64,000 bases of DNA from Cupriavidus sp. U2. Lineage in GTDB: Bacteria; Pseudomonadota; Gammaproteobacteria; Burkholderiales; Burkholderiaceae. The stretch is from positions 443,499 through 507,498 of the forward strand of contig NZ_RCOG02000002.1 in the NCBI RefSeq assembly GCF_009663685.2, given 5' to 3'. Under the pieces are notes generated by a model. The model did no database searches, had not been told where the DNA came from, and saw only the letters and a program-made list of their open reading frames with translations. Below are positions 45,322 through 54,090 of this stretch, piece after piece. Made by a program: the position numbers and the translations under genes. Every line of letters starts with the position of its first letter. Position 1 is the first letter of the stretch.

Positions 45322-45792
45322 TCAGTCCGTCAGGTCCTTCGGCAGCTTGCCGCCATTGGCGGCCAGTTCCTGCATGACGCGCTTGTGCAGCCACATGTTC
45401 ATCGCCGCGGAATCGTTCATGTCGCCGGTGTAGTTCAGCTCCTTGGCCAGCGCCTTGCGATGTTCGAGGCTGCTGTCGATGCCGAGCGCCTTCAGCGTAT
45501 CGACGATCGATGTGCGCCAGTTGAGCGGTTGGCCGGCCTCGCTGGCCGCCTTGTCCATGACCGCTTCCACATCGACCTGTGACAACGATGGCTGCGCCTG
45601 TGCGGCGGACGGCGCGGGCGCGCTGCCCGGCGGCGGAACGGCGCCCGGCGACGGCGCGTTCGGGCTGGCCGATGGCGATGTGGTGCCGGTCGTCGCGCTC
45701 GGCGTCGTGCCCGGCGTGGCGCTGGCGGTTGCGGACCCGCCAGGCTGGCTGCGGTGCAGCAGCTTGTTGAGGATGTCCTTGAAGATGCTCAT
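45322..45792 (-). CDS. DUF3597 family protein
   Basis: A 156-residue protein. It has a short basic start (MSIFKDILNKLLHRS), then about 55 residues of Ala/Pro/Ser/Thr linker. The C-terminal DUF3597 domain (VDVEAVMDKAASEAGQPLNWRTSIVDTLKALGID...) continues to the end. Such proteins resemble the soluble C-terminal part of KsdA/LysM-type proteins and have no assigned function. No signal peptide is visible. ATG 45792 is chosen; a longer frame reaches 45885. Confidence 0.82.
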   Translation of the reverse strand: MSIFKDILNKLLHRSQPGGSATASATPGTTPSATTGTTSPSASPNAPSPGAVPPPGSAPAPSAAQAQPSLSQVDVEAVMDKAASEAGQPLNWRTSIVDTLKALGIDSSLEHRKALAKELNYTGDMNDSAAMNMWLHKRVMQELAANGGKLPKDLTD

Positions 45793-45884
45793 GATGGCCT
45801 CCGGATTCAGGTAGACGGCCACGCCATCCCGCAAAATCCGTTCCTCCGCAGCCCTCTGCGACCGAATCCCCCAATCGGCGAACA

Positions 45885-46541
45885 CTATGCCGACGCCGCG
45901 TCGGCCAGCAGCACCAGGTCCGCCAGCGCCTTGCCGCCCGCCGAGATATGCGTGCGCATGGCCTCGGCCGCAGCATCGGCCTGCCCGCTCAGAATGGCCT
46001 CGACCACCTGGCCGTGCTCGCGGTACGACGTCGCCACGCGTGCCTCGTTGATCAGGTCCTTGCGCTGCCAGTAGATCGCCAGCCGGCGCCGCAACTGCAC
46101 GATCTGCTCCGACAGAAACGGATTGGCCGCCGCCTGGTACAGCACTTCGTGGAAGACACGGTTCGCGTCGGCGTACGCCAGCGCATCGCGTTGGCGCGCC
46201 GGGACGCCGGCGGCCTCGTGCGATTCGGCCAGCGCACGGCGCCCTTCGGCCGAAATACGCCGGGTGGCCAGGCGGGCCACCACCCCTTCCATCTCGGCCA
46301 GCGTCTCGAACATCGCCACCAGCTCTGCCGCGCTGGGCTTGTGGACGAACATGCCGGCACGCGGCGCGATCGACACCAGCCCCTGGGCGGCCAGCATCAG
46401 CAGCGCCTCGCGCACCGGCGTGCGCGAACTGTCGAACTGCTCGGCCAGCATCTTCTCGTCAATCTGCGCACCGGGCCGCAGATCGCCCGCCTGGATGGCC
46501 GCGATCACGCTTTCGCGAATCCGATCTTGTAGCGATTGCAT
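45885..46541 (-). CDS. GntR-family (FCD subfamily) transcriptional regulator
   Basis: A 218-residue regulator. The winged HTH lies at 1-70 (LQDRIRESVIAAIQAGDLRPG, FDSSRTPVREALLMLAAQ, IAPRAGMFVHKP). The FCD domain shows ANRVFHEVLYQAA and late YREHGQVVEAILSGQ and RTHISAGG metal-ligand positions. It is divergent from the crotonase-Bug-CoA-transferase operon with only 63 bases between. That gap contains a perfect TTTGATATATCAAA palindrome, the likely operator. Confidence 0.9.
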   Translation of the reverse strand: MQSLQDRIRESVIAAIQAGDLRPGAQIDEKMLAEQFDSSRTPVREALLMLAAQGLVSIAPRAGMFVHKPSAAELVAMFETLAEMEGVVARLATRRISAEGRRALAESHEAAGVPARQRDALAYADANRVFHEVLYQAAANPFLSEQIVQLRRRLAIYWQRKDLINEARVATSYREHGQVVEAILSGQADAAAEAMRTHISAGGKALADLVLLADAASA

Positions 46542-46584
46542 GGGTTTACCCTCTACCTTTTGTATAAAAATATCTGTAGCCTTT

Positions 46585-46598
46585 TTTGATATATCAAA
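46585..46598. promoter_or_regulatory. TTTGATATATCAAA operator candidate
   Basis: A perfect 14-bp palindrome ending 6 bases before the crotonase start and 43 bases upstream of the divergent GntR start. Size and symmetry suit an FCD-type GntR dimer that would block the operon promoter and regulate itself. Confidence 0.6.
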
Positions 46599-46604
46599 TC
46601 GGCT

Positions 46605-47381
46605 ATGAGATATAACGAGATGGATGATACCTCACCCTCCCTGGCCATCGAAGGCCGCGTTGCCACCATCATGCTGCGCCGGCCCAATGTGGCCAACCGG
46701 CTCAGCCCGGCCGACCTGATTGCCCTGCGCGACCACGTTGCCGCCGTCAATGCCATGCCCGACGTGCTGGTGCTGTGCTTCGCCGCCGCGGGCAAGTACT
46801 TCTGCAGCGGCTACGACATCGGATCGCTGGGCGGCAAGCCCGAGGAAGGCGCGGCCAGTTTCGGCGACGTGATCGACGCCATCGACGCCGCGCGGCCCGT
46901 CACGATTGCCGCGATCCAAGGGGGCGTCTATGGCGGCGCCACCGACCTGTGCCTGGCGTGCGATTTCCGGATCGGCGTGCCGGGATGCGACATGTTCATG
47001 CCGGCCGCCCGGCTGGGCCTGCACTTTTATCGCGGCGGCATGGAGCGCTATGTCTCGCGCCTGGGCCTGAACGCCGCCAAGCGGCTGTTCCTGACCGCCG
47101 ACCGCATCGAGGCTGACGAGATGCTGCGCATCGGCTTCCTGACCGAGATGGTGAGCGCCGATGCGCTGGCCGCGCGCGTGGCGGCATTGAGCACCCAGCT
47201 GGCCGGCATGGCGCCCATCGCACTGACCGGCATGAAGCGCCACCTCAACGACATCGCCTGCGGCCGGCTTGACGCCGACGCGCTGCAACGCGACATCCAC
47301 CGCTCAGAAACCTCGGAAGACCTGCGCGAGGGCGCGGCGGCATGGAAGGAGAAACGAACCCCTGCGTTCCGCGGCCGATAG
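46605..47381 (+). CDS. Enoyl-CoA hydratase/isomerase family protein with atypical active site
   Basis: A 258-residue crotonase-fold protein. The oxyanion-hole blocks are seen as FAAAGKYFCSGYDIGSLGG and IQGGVYGGATDLCLACDFRI. The two catalytic glutamates of hydratases are missing: the first position is Asp (GATDL) and the second block reads MPAARLGL in place of QPEINLG. It may be an isomerase, hydrolase or decarboxylase. ATG 46620 (MDDTSPS) is an alternative start. It leads an operon with a Bug protein and a CoA-transferase. Confidence 0.85.
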   Translation: MRYNEMDDTSPSLAIEGRVATIMLRRPNVANRLSPADLIALRDHVAAVNAMPDVLVLCFAAAGKYFCSGYDIGSLGGKPEEGAASFGDVIDAIDAARPVTIAAIQGGVYGGATDLCLACDFRIGVPGCDMFMPAARLGLHFYRGGMERYVSRLGLNAAKRLFLTADRIEADEMLRIGFLTEMVSADALAARVAALSTQLAGMAPIALTGMKRHLNDIACGRLDADALQRDIHRSETSEDLREGAAAWKEKRTPAFRGR

Positions 47382-47445
47382 CCACGCCAGGCACCGCCGC
47401 GTCCATTCACTCAAGTGGCGAAACAGCTACGGAGGAGACATCATC

Positions 47446-48441
47446 ATGACGACCACCCTGACCACCCTGCCCCATCGCACCGCGCTGGCCATCTTCGGCA
47501 CGCTGTTCGCGGCGCTGCCCGTTGCCGCATCGGCGCAGACTTCCTACCCCAACAAGCCGATCCGGCTCGTGATCGGATTTCCGGCCGGCGGCGGCGCGGA
47601 CAACACCGCGCGGCTCTATGGCGATGCGCTGAGCCGCGAGTTGGGGCAGCCGGTCGTGGTCGACAACCGGCCCGGCGCCGGCACCACGATTGCCGCCGAG
47701 TACGTCGCCAAGTCGGCGCCCGATGGCTACACGCTCTACATCGCCACGGCCAGCCTGATGGGCGGCGACAAGGTGCTCTACAAGAACATCCGCTACGAAC
47801 CGTCCGACTTCGCGCCGATCACGAAACTGTCGGCCGCACCGCTGATCCTGGCCGTCAACAAGGACACAGGCATCCGGAACGTGCAGGACCTGATCGCGCA
47901 GGCCAAGGCGCACCCGGGCGCCATCAACTATTCGTCGTCGGGCAATGGCGTGATCACGCACCTGGCTGGCGTCTACTTCACCAAGCTGGCCGGCGTGCGC
48001 ATGACGCACGTGCCGTACAAGGGCGGCGCGCCATCGGCGCAGGCCGTGGCCGCCGGCGACGTGCAGGTGACGTTCGGCACGGCACCATCGGTCAAGCCGA
48101 TGATCGACACCCACAAGGTCGTGCCGATCGCGGTCACATCGGCCCAACGCTCGAACGCCAACCCGCAACTGCCGACCATCGCCGAAAGCGGGGTCAAGGG
48201 CTACGACCTGTCGGCCTGGTACGGGCTGTTCGCCCCCGCGAAAACGCCGCCCGAGATCATCGACAAGTTGTTCGCAGCGACCACCCGCGTCATGGCCGAC
48301 CCCGAACTGCGCAAGCGATTCCTGGCGCAGGGCGACGAGGTGTCGGTGTCGGCATCGGTGGCTGAATTCCGCGCTTTTGCGGCCCGCGAAGGCAAGATCG
48401 GCGTGGACCTGGCGCAGTCCAGCGGCGCGAAGATCGACTGA
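47446..48441 (+). CDS. Bug-type tripartite tricarboxylate transporter substrate-binding protein
   Basis: A 331-residue TctC-like protein. The signal peptide ends near AASAQ. YPNKPIRLVIGFPAGGGADNTARL, VVVDNRPGAGTTIAAEYVAKSAPDGYTL and HVPYKGGAPSAQAVAAGDV are family hallmarks. It should bind an acidic substrate in the periplasm; no TctAB genes are near. GGAGGAG precedes the ATG. Between the crotonase and CoA-transferase genes, it suggests uptake of the acid that the pathway degrades. Confidence 0.93.
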   Translation: MTTTLTTLPHRTALAIFGTLFAALPVAASAQTSYPNKPIRLVIGFPAGGGADNTARLYGDALSRELGQPVVVDNRPGAGTTIAAEYVAKSAPDGYTLYIATASLMGGDKVLYKNIRYEPSDFAPITKLSAAPLILAVNKDTGIRNVQDLIAQAKAHPGAINYSSSGNGVITHLAGVYFTKLAGVRMTHVPYKGGAPSAQAVAAGDVQVTFGTAPSVKPMIDTHKVVPIAVTSAQRSNANPQLPTIAESGVKGYDLSAWYGLFAPAKTPPEIIDKLFAATTRVMADPELRKRFLAQGDEVSVSASVAEFRAFAAREGKIGVDLAQSSGAKID

Positions 48442-48476
48442 TGCCGGCCCGCGCATCGAACCTGAAGGAGTCAAGC

Positions 48477-49631
48477 ATGACAACGCCAAACGGACCCCTG
48501 CACGGCATCACGGTCGTGGACCTCACGCGCGTGCTGGCCGGCCCGTACTGCACGATGATGCTGGCCGACCTTGGCGCCCGCGTCATCAAGATCGAGAATC
48601 CCGACCGGGGCGACGATTCGCGCCAGGTGGGGCCGTTCGTCGATGGCGAGTCGGCCTATTTTGCATCGGTGAACCGCAACAAGTCGTCGATCGCGCTCGA
48701 CCTCAAGGACGCGTCGGACCGCGCGGTGCTGGAACGGATGCTGGAAGGCGCCGACGTGCTGGTGGAAAACTTCCGCGCCGGCGTGATGGACAAGCTCGGC
48801 TACACCTGGGAGATGCTGCGCACCCGGTATCCGCGCCTGGTGTATGCGTCGATCTCGGGCTTCGGCCAGACCGGCCCCTACCGCAACCGGCCCGCCTACG
48901 ACATGGTGGTGCAGGCCATGGGCGGGCTGATGAGCGTGACCGGCGAGCCCGGCGGCAATCCGGCGCGCGTGGGCGTGTCGATTGGCGATATCGGCGCGGG
49001 CCTGTATGCCACCATCGGCATCCAGGCCGCGCTGCTGCGGCGCGCCGCTACCGGGCTGGGCGAACGGGTCGATATCTCGATGCTCGATTGCCAGGTGGCG
49101 CTGCTGGAAAATCCCATCGCCCGTTTTTCGGCCACCGGCAACGTGCCGAAGCCGCTGGGCACGCGGCACCCGTCGATCACGCCGTTCGACATGTTTGCCA
49201 CGCGGGACGGCTTTATCGTGATTGCGGTGGGCAACGACGCCTTGTTCGAACGGCTCTGCCGTGCGCTGGCGCGGCCGGAATGGGCCGACGACCCCCGGTT
49301 CGCGTCGGTCCCGGCCCGCAACGAACACCATGCCGACCTGAAGCAGTGCCTCGAAACGCGCCTGCGCGAGGCACCGACCGCGGAATGGGAAGCCATCCTG
49401 GAGGCCGCCGGCGTGCCGCATGGTCCATTGAACGGGGTACCGCAGATCATGGAGAACGCCCACGTCGAGGCCCGGCAGATGCTGCTCGACGTTGGCATCG
49501 GCGCCGACAAGTCGCTGCGCGTGGCAGGCAATCCGATCAAGATCGGCGACGCCTGGCAGACCGGCGCGGTGCGGCCGGCGCCCCGGCTCGATGAGGACCG
49601 CGAGGCGCTGCTGCGTGAGTTCGGCGCGTAG
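48477..49631 (+). CDS. CaiB/BaiF family (class III) CoA-transferase
   Basis: A 384-residue CoA-transferase. [49 protein letters not shown] and the catalytic aspartate in [12 protein letters not shown] are clear. It is 35 bases after the Bug gene, with GGAG before ATG 48477. It probably activates the imported acid to its CoA ester for the crotonase-family enzyme encoded first in the operon. It is only moderately similar to the CoA-transferase at 22924-24171. Confidence 0.93.
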   Translation: MTTPNGPLHGITVVDLTRVLAGPYCTMMLADLGARVIKIENPDRGDDSRQVGPFVDGESAYFASVNRNKSSIALDLKDASDRAVLERMLEGADVLVENFRAGVMDKLGYTWEMLRTRYPRLVYASISGFGQTGPYRNRPAYDMVVQAMGGLMSVTGEPGGNPARVGVSIGDIGAGLYATIGIQAALLRRAATGLGERVDISMLDCQVALLENPIARFSATGNVPKPLGTRHPSITPFDMFATRDGFIVIAVGNDALFERLCRALARPEWADDPRFASVPARNEHHADLKQCLETRLREAPTAEWEAILEAAGVPHGPLNGVPQIMENAHVEARQMLLDVGIGADKSLRVAGNPIKIGDAWQTGAVRPAPRLDEDREALLREFGA

Positions 49632-49655
49632 CCGAAAACCGAGGAACCGGCAGCC

Positions 49656-50090
49656 TCAGCCGATGCGCTTGCGCATCTCGACGTGCGGAATGCCGGCTTC
49701 CTCGAATTCCTCACCCACCTGCTCGAAGCCCACGCGCGCGTAGAACGGCGCGGCGTGGGTCTGGGCATTGAGGATCAGTGCCGGGTAGCCCAGTTCGGCG
49801 GCCTTGGCCATCAGCGCGTCAAGCACCATGGCGCCCACGCCGGTGCCGCGCGCCACCTTGAGCACGGCCATGCGGCCGATATGGCCATCCGGCAGCAGCC
49901 GGCCCGTGGCCACGGGCGTGCCATCGGCGGCAAACGCCAGTGCGTGCCAGCTTGGGGCATCCATGTCATCCCACTCCAGTTCCACCGGCACGCCCTGCTC
50001 CTCCACAAATACGCTGTAGCGGATGGCGCGCGCACGTTCGCGGGCTTCCTCCCAGGGGCAGACCAGTACGGAATCGGCGGAAACGGACAT
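49656..50090 (-). CDS. GNAT-family N-acetyltransferase (ElaA/YjcF-like)
   Basis: A 144-residue acetyltransferase. The start has AIRYSVFVEEQGVPVELEWDDMD, typical of the YjcF/ElaA group, then RLLPDGHIGRMAVLKVARGTGVGAMVLDALM as the acetyl-CoA motif and HAAPFYARVGFEQVGEEFEEAGIPH at the end. The substrate is unknown. It is convergent with the CoA-transferase gene and divergent from the GntR gene at 50278. ATG 50090 matches family starts; a longer frame reaches 50126. Confidence 0.88.
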   Translation of the reverse strand: MSVSADSVLVCPWEEARERARAIRYSVFVEEQGVPVELEWDDMDAPSWHALAFAADGTPVATGRLLPDGHIGRMAVLKVARGTGVGAMVLDALMAKAAELGYPALILNAQTHAAPFYARVGFEQVGEEFEEAGIPHVEMRKRIG

Positions 50091-50246
50091 GATGTTCGAG
50101 GGGCAGGGAAGTCTGGGAAGACGCAATCATACGCCGGCAGGCCCGTGACGGCGGTCAAGGTGGTGCAGCAGGGCCGTGCGATTATCGGCCATCCACCGCA
50201 CCATCCTAGGGATTACCCCCTCTGCCAACCCTTGGTGAAATTGTAT

Positions 50247-50273
50247 GATGACCTGACTACCCGATGACGTGAC
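50247..50273. promoter_or_regulatory. Direct repeats GATGACCTGAC / GATGACGTGAC before the GntR gene
   Basis: Two 11-bp repeats with one mismatch at 50247-50257 and 50263-50273, 16 bases apart. They end five bases before ATG 50278, so a bound protein would block translation start or transcription of the regulator. Autoregulation is inferred. Confidence 0.5.
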
Positions 50274-50277
50274 GACG

Positions 50278-51021
50278 ATGTTCCAGAAGATTCCCGCCCG
50301 TGCGCTGACTGACAGCGTGGCCGAACAGCTACTCGAAAAGATCGAAGGCGGCGCTTTTCCGCGTGGCGCTAAGCTGCCCACCGAGGCCGTACTGTCCGAG
50401 GAATTCGGCGTCAGCCGCACCGTGATCCGCGAGGCTATTGCCCGCCTGAAGTACGAAGGGCTCGTGGAATCGCGCCAGGGCAGCGGCGTTTTTGTCACGG
50501 AACAGGCTGGCATCCGGCCGCTGCGCATCGACTACACCGACGTCGGCACGCTTGAATCGGTGCTGCAGATCGTCGAACTGCGACGTTCCATCGAAGCCGA
50601 GGTGGCCGCGCAGGCCGCCCGCCGCCGCACCGATGCCGCCATGGCCGGCATCGACGCCGCGTTGGCCCGTCTGGATGCCGAGGTGGCCGCCGGCGGCGAC
50701 GGCGTGGACGCCGACGTGGGCTTTCACCGCGCCATCGCTGAAGCCACCGGCAACCCCTACTTTCTCAAGACGCTGGCGTTCCTGAGCCAGTACCTGGAAA
50801 CCGCCACCCGCGTGACCCGTACCAACGAGGCGCGCCGCGAGGATTTCTCGCGCCAGGTGCGCGAGGAACACCAGGCCATCGTCGCCGCAATTCGTGCCGG
50901 CGACGCCGACGCCGCGCGCAATGCCGCGCAGAACCACATGTACAACGCGGCGCGCCGCCTGTCGCAACTGGGCGACGACGATGCTGCCGCTGGCGACCTG
51001 CCGCAAGGCCCGTCGCATTAA
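50278..51021 (+). CDS. GntR-family (FadR/FCD) regulator of the acid-sugar operon
   Basis: A 247-residue regulator. The winged HTH is LTDSVAEQLLEKIEGGAFPRGAKLPTEAVLSEEFGVSRTVIREAIARLKYEGLVESRQGSGVFV. The FCD domain contains DVGFHRAIAEATGNPYF and EEHQAIVAAIRAGD. ATG 50278 is used; a GTG at 50269 would give three more residues. It heads the L-threonate/D-erythronate genes on the same strand, 21 bases before ltnD, and is their likely repressor with a tetronate intermediate as inducer. Confidence 0.9.
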   Translation: MFQKIPARALTDSVAEQLLEKIEGGAFPRGAKLPTEAVLSEEFGVSRTVIREAIARLKYEGLVESRQGSGVFVTEQAGIRPLRIDYTDVGTLESVLQIVELRRSIEAEVAAQAARRRTDAAMAGIDAALARLDAEVAAGGDGVDADVGFHRAIAEATGNPYFLKTLAFLSQYLETATRVTRTNEARREDFSRQVREEHQAIVAAIRAGDADAARNAAQNHMYNAARRLSQLGDDDAAAGDLPQGPSH

Positions 51022-51042
51022 TCCCGCTTTCAGGAGATTTCC

Positions 51043-51942
51043 ATGTCCAGGAATATTGGTGTCATCGGCTTGGGCGCGATGGGCTATGGCGTGGCGCAGT
51101 CGCTGCTGCGCGCCGGCTTCCAGGTCCATGCGTTCGATCTGCGCGAAGAAGTGCTGCGCCGCTTTGCCGACGCCGGCGGCGTGCCCTGCGCCAGCCCGGC
51201 CGAACTGGGCGAACGCTGCGACGTGGTGATCACGCTGGTGGTCAACGCCGCGCAGACCGAAGCGGTGCTGTTCGGCGAACGGGGTGCCGTGCCGGCCATG
51301 GCCGCCGGCAAGCTCGTGATCGCCAGCGCCACCGTGCCCCCCGGCTTTGCCGAGGCGCTGGGCAAGCGCCTGGCCGAAACGGGCCTGCTGCTGATCGACG
51401 CGCCGGTCTCGGGCGGCGCCGCCCGCGCGGCCACTGGCGAAATGACGATGATGACGTCGGGACCGGCCGAAGCCTACGCACTGGCCGAAGACGTGCTGGG
51501 CGCCATCGCCGGCAAGGTCTATCGCCTGGGCGACGCCCATGGTGCCGGCTCGAAGGTCAAGATCATCAACCAGCTGCTGGCTGGCGTGCATATCGCCGCG
51601 GCGGCCGAAGCCATGGCGCTGGGCCTGCGCGAAGGCGTGGACCCGGACGCGCTCTACGACGTGATCACGCACAGCGCCGGCAATTCGTGGATGTTCGAAA
51701 ACCGCGTGCCGCACATCCTGGCCGGCGACTACACGCCGCTGTCCGCCGTCGATATCTTCGTCAAGGATCTGGGCATGGTGCTCGATACGGCGCGCACCAG
51801 CAAATTCCCGCTGCCGCTGTCGGCCGCCGCGCACCAGATGTTCATGATGGCGTCCACCGCCGGCCACGGCGGCGAGGACGATTCGGCCGTCATCAAGATC
51901 TTCCCCGGCATCGAACTGCCGGCCGGCAAGGGCAAGGAGTAA
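51043..51942 (+). CDS. ltnD: L-threonate dehydrogenase
   Basis: A 299-residue beta-hydroxyacid dehydrogenase. The N-terminal Rossmann motif is GVIGLGAMGYGVAQSLL, the substrate motif DAPVSGGAARAATGEM is present, and the catalytic Lys is in GAGSKVKIINQLLAG. It oxidises L-threonate at C2 to 2-oxo-tetronate with NAD. The identity follows from its place before otnK, otnC and otnI, as in Cupriavidus necator. AGGAG precedes the ATG. Confidence 0.9.
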   Translation: MSRNIGVIGLGAMGYGVAQSLLRAGFQVHAFDLREEVLRRFADAGGVPCASPAELGERCDVVITLVVNAAQTEAVLFGERGAVPAMAAGKLVIASATVPPGFAEALGKRLAETGLLLIDAPVSGGAARAATGEMTMMTSGPAEAYALAEDVLGAIAGKVYRLGDAHGAGSKVKIINQLLAGVHIAAAAEAMALGLREGVDPDALYDVITHSAGNSWMFENRVPHILAGDYTPLSAVDIFVKDLGMVLDTARTSKFPLPLSAAAHQMFMMASTAGHGGEDDSAVIKIFPGIELPAGKGKE

Positions 51943-51946
51943 GGCG

Positions 51947-53248
51947 ATGACGACCGACCGTCAGAACCGCCCGAATGGCCCGAATGCCCCCCTGCTGGGC
52001 TGCATCGCCGACGACTTCACCGGCGCCACCGACCTGGCCAACACGCTCGTGCGCAACGGCATGCGCACCGTACAGACCATTGGCGTGCCCACATCGGCCG
52101 TGGCAGCCGACGCCATCGTCGTCGCGCTGAAGTCGCGCACGATTCCGGCAGCCGACGCCGTGGCGCAATCGCTGGCGGCGCTGGCCTGGCTGCGTGAACA
52201 GGGCTGCCGCCAGTTCGTGTTCAAGTATTGCTCGACGTTCGATTCGACCGACACCGGCAATATCGGCCCGGTGGCCGAGGCCCTGCTCGACGCGCTGGGC
52301 AGCGATTTCACGATCGCCTGCCCGGCCTTTCCCGAAAACGGCCGCACGATCTTCCGTGGCCACCTGTTCGTGGGCGATGCCCTGCTCAACGAATCGGGCA
52401 TGGAGCACCATCCGCTCACGCCGATGACCGATGCCAACCTGGTGCGCGTGCTGCAGCGCCAGAGCCGGGCCAAGGCGGGCCTGCTGCGCTATGACACCGT
52501 GGCCAAGGGGCCCGAGGCCGTGCGCGCCCGCATCGACGCCCTGCGCGCCGAGGGCGTGAAGCTGGCCATTGCCGATGCGATCTCCGACGCCGACCTGTTC
52601 ACGCTGGGCGAAGCCTGCGCGGCGCTGCCACTGATCACGGGCGGGTCGGGCATTGCGCTGGGCCTGCCGCAGAACTTCCGCCGTGCCGGGCTGCTGCCCG
52701 CGCGCACCGACGCCGCCGATGTGCCGGCCGTCAATGGCCACGGCGTGGTGCTGGCCGGCAGCGCATCGCGCGCCACGAACGGCCAGGTGGCGCACTGGAT
52801 CGCCCAGAAACGCCCCGCCTTGCGGATCGATCCGCTGCGCCTGGCGCGTGGCGAGGCCGTGGCCGACGAGGCCCTGGCCTTTGCCCGCGATCATGACGAG
52901 CCGGTGCTGATCTACGCCACCGCGCAACCCGAACAGGTCAAGGCCGTGCAGGCCGAACTGGGCGTGGCGCGCGCGGGCGAACTGGTCGAGCACGCGCTGG
53001 CCTGCATTGCGGCCACGCTCAAGGCGCGCGGCACCCGCCGCTTCGTGGTGGCTGGCGGCGAAACGTCGGGCGCGGTGGTGCAGGCGCTGGGCGTGCAGTC
53101 GCTGCGCATCGGCCGCCAGATTGCCCCCGGCGTGCCGGCCACGGTCACGCTCGATGCCGAACCGCTGGCGCTGGCCCTGAAATCGGGCAACTTCGGCGGC
53201 GAGAACTTCTTCGACGAAGCGTTGCAAGCGCTGGGAGCCGCGCGATGA
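51947..53248 (+). CDS. otnK: 3-oxo-tetronate kinase
   Basis: A 433-residue four-carbon acid sugar kinase (former DUF1537). The N-terminal domain begins LGCIADDFTGATDLANTLV and holds the substrate site (FKYCSTFDSTDTGNIGPV). The C-terminal nucleotide-binding domain carries VLAGSASRATNGQV and VVAGGETSGAVVQALG. It makes 3-oxo-tetronate 4-phosphate. Its ribosome-binding site lies in the ltnD stop region, and its stop overlaps otnC, so translation is coupled. Confidence 0.94.
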   Translation: MTTDRQNRPNGPNAPLLGCIADDFTGATDLANTLVRNGMRTVQTIGVPTSAVAADAIVVALKSRTIPAADAVAQSLAALAWLREQGCRQFVFKYCSTFDSTDTGNIGPVAEALLDALGSDFTIACPAFPENGRTIFRGHLFVGDALLNESGMEHHPLTPMTDANLVRVLQRQSRAKAGLLRYDTVAKGPEAVRARIDALRAEGVKLAIADAISDADLFTLGEACAALPLITGGSGIALGLPQNFRRAGLLPARTDAADVPAVNGHGVVLAGSASRATNGQVAHWIAQKRPALRIDPLRLARGEAVADEALAFARDHDEPVLIYATAQPEQVKAVQAELGVARAGELVEHALACIAATLKARGTRRFVVAGGETSGAVVQALGVQSLRIGRQIAPGVPATVTLDAEPLALALKSGNFGGENFFDEALQALGAAR

Positions 53249-53898
53249 GCCTGACCATGAGCCAGAACGAAAGCGCGTTGCGCGAAGAGATCTGCCGCGT
53301 CGGCGCCAGCCTGTTCCAGCGCGGCTACACGGTCGGCACGGCCGGCAACATCAGCGCCCGCCTGGAAGACGGCTGGCTGATCACGCCCACCGATGCCTGC
53401 CTGGGCACGCTCGATCCGGCCAGGGTGGCCAAGGTGGCCACCGACGGCACCTGGGTATCGGGCGACAAGCCGTCGAAGACGCTGACGCTGCACCGCTGCG
53501 TCTACGACAACAACCCGAACGCCCACGGCGTGGTGCATACCCATTCGACACATCTGGTGGCCCTGACGCTGGCCGGCGTCTGGCAGCCCGACGACGTGCT
53601 GCCGCCGATCACGCCGTACTACGTGATGAAGGTGGGCCATATCCCGCTGATTCCGTACCACCGCCCCGGCGACCCCGCCGTGGCCGCCCGCGTGGCGCAG
53701 CTGGCCCGCGAGGTACGGGGCGTGCTGCTGGCGCGCCTGGGCCCGGTGGTGTGGGAAGACAGCGTGTCGCGCGCGGCCTGGGCGCTGGAGGAGCTGGAGG
53801 AAACCGCCCGGCTCTGGATGATGCTGCGGGACAAGCCCGCCCCGCTCGATGAAGCCGCGCTGGCGGAACTGCGCGACACGTTCAAGGCGAGGTGGTGA
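53245..53898 (+). CDS. otnC: 3-oxo-tetronate 4-phosphate decarboxylase
   Basis: A 217-residue class II aldolase/adducin-fold enzyme. TAGNISARLEDGWLITP, SKTLTLHRCVYDNNPNAHGVVHTHSTHLVAL (metal His pair) and a late His in YHRPGDP-type contexts are visible. It decarboxylates the OtnK product to dihydroxyacetone phosphate and CO2. It starts in an ATGA overlap with otnK; a second ATG lies four codons later. A 192-base gap with two REP-like copies follows before the transporter gene. Confidence 0.92.
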   Translation: MSLTMSQNESALREEICRVGASLFQRGYTVGTAGNISARLEDGWLITPTDACLGTLDPARVAKVATDGTWVSGDKPSKTLTLHRCVYDNNPNAHGVVHTHSTHLVALTLAGVWQPDDVLPPITPYYVMKVGHIPLIPYHRPGDPAVAARVAQLAREVRGVLLARLGPVVWEDSVSRAAWALEELEETARLWMMLRDKPAPLDEAALAELRDTFKARW

Positions 53899-53937
53899 AC
53901 CAAGTAATACCTACCGACTGATTGTTTCTCCCCTCTC

Positions 53938-54051
53938 CCGCCTGGCGGGAGAGGGGCCGGGGGAGAGGACCAGCGCATCCCCCAGGCGACGCCACAAAAT
54001 AAACGCCCCTGTCCTCTCCCCAACCCTCTCCCGCCCTGCGGGAGAGGGAGC
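53938..54051. repeat. Two REP-like palindromes between otnC and the MFS gene, opposite orientations
   Basis: The first copy (53938-53969) reads as at 337-378. The second (54011-54051, CTCTCCCCAACCCTCTCCCG then GCGGGAGAGGG) is inverted. Such inverted pairs are typical of REP/BIME units and may stabilise or attenuate the mRNA between otnC and the transporter gene. Confidence 0.7.
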
Positions 54052-54090
54052 AAACCGGCTGAATTTTCAATACACGTGGAGACTGACCAG

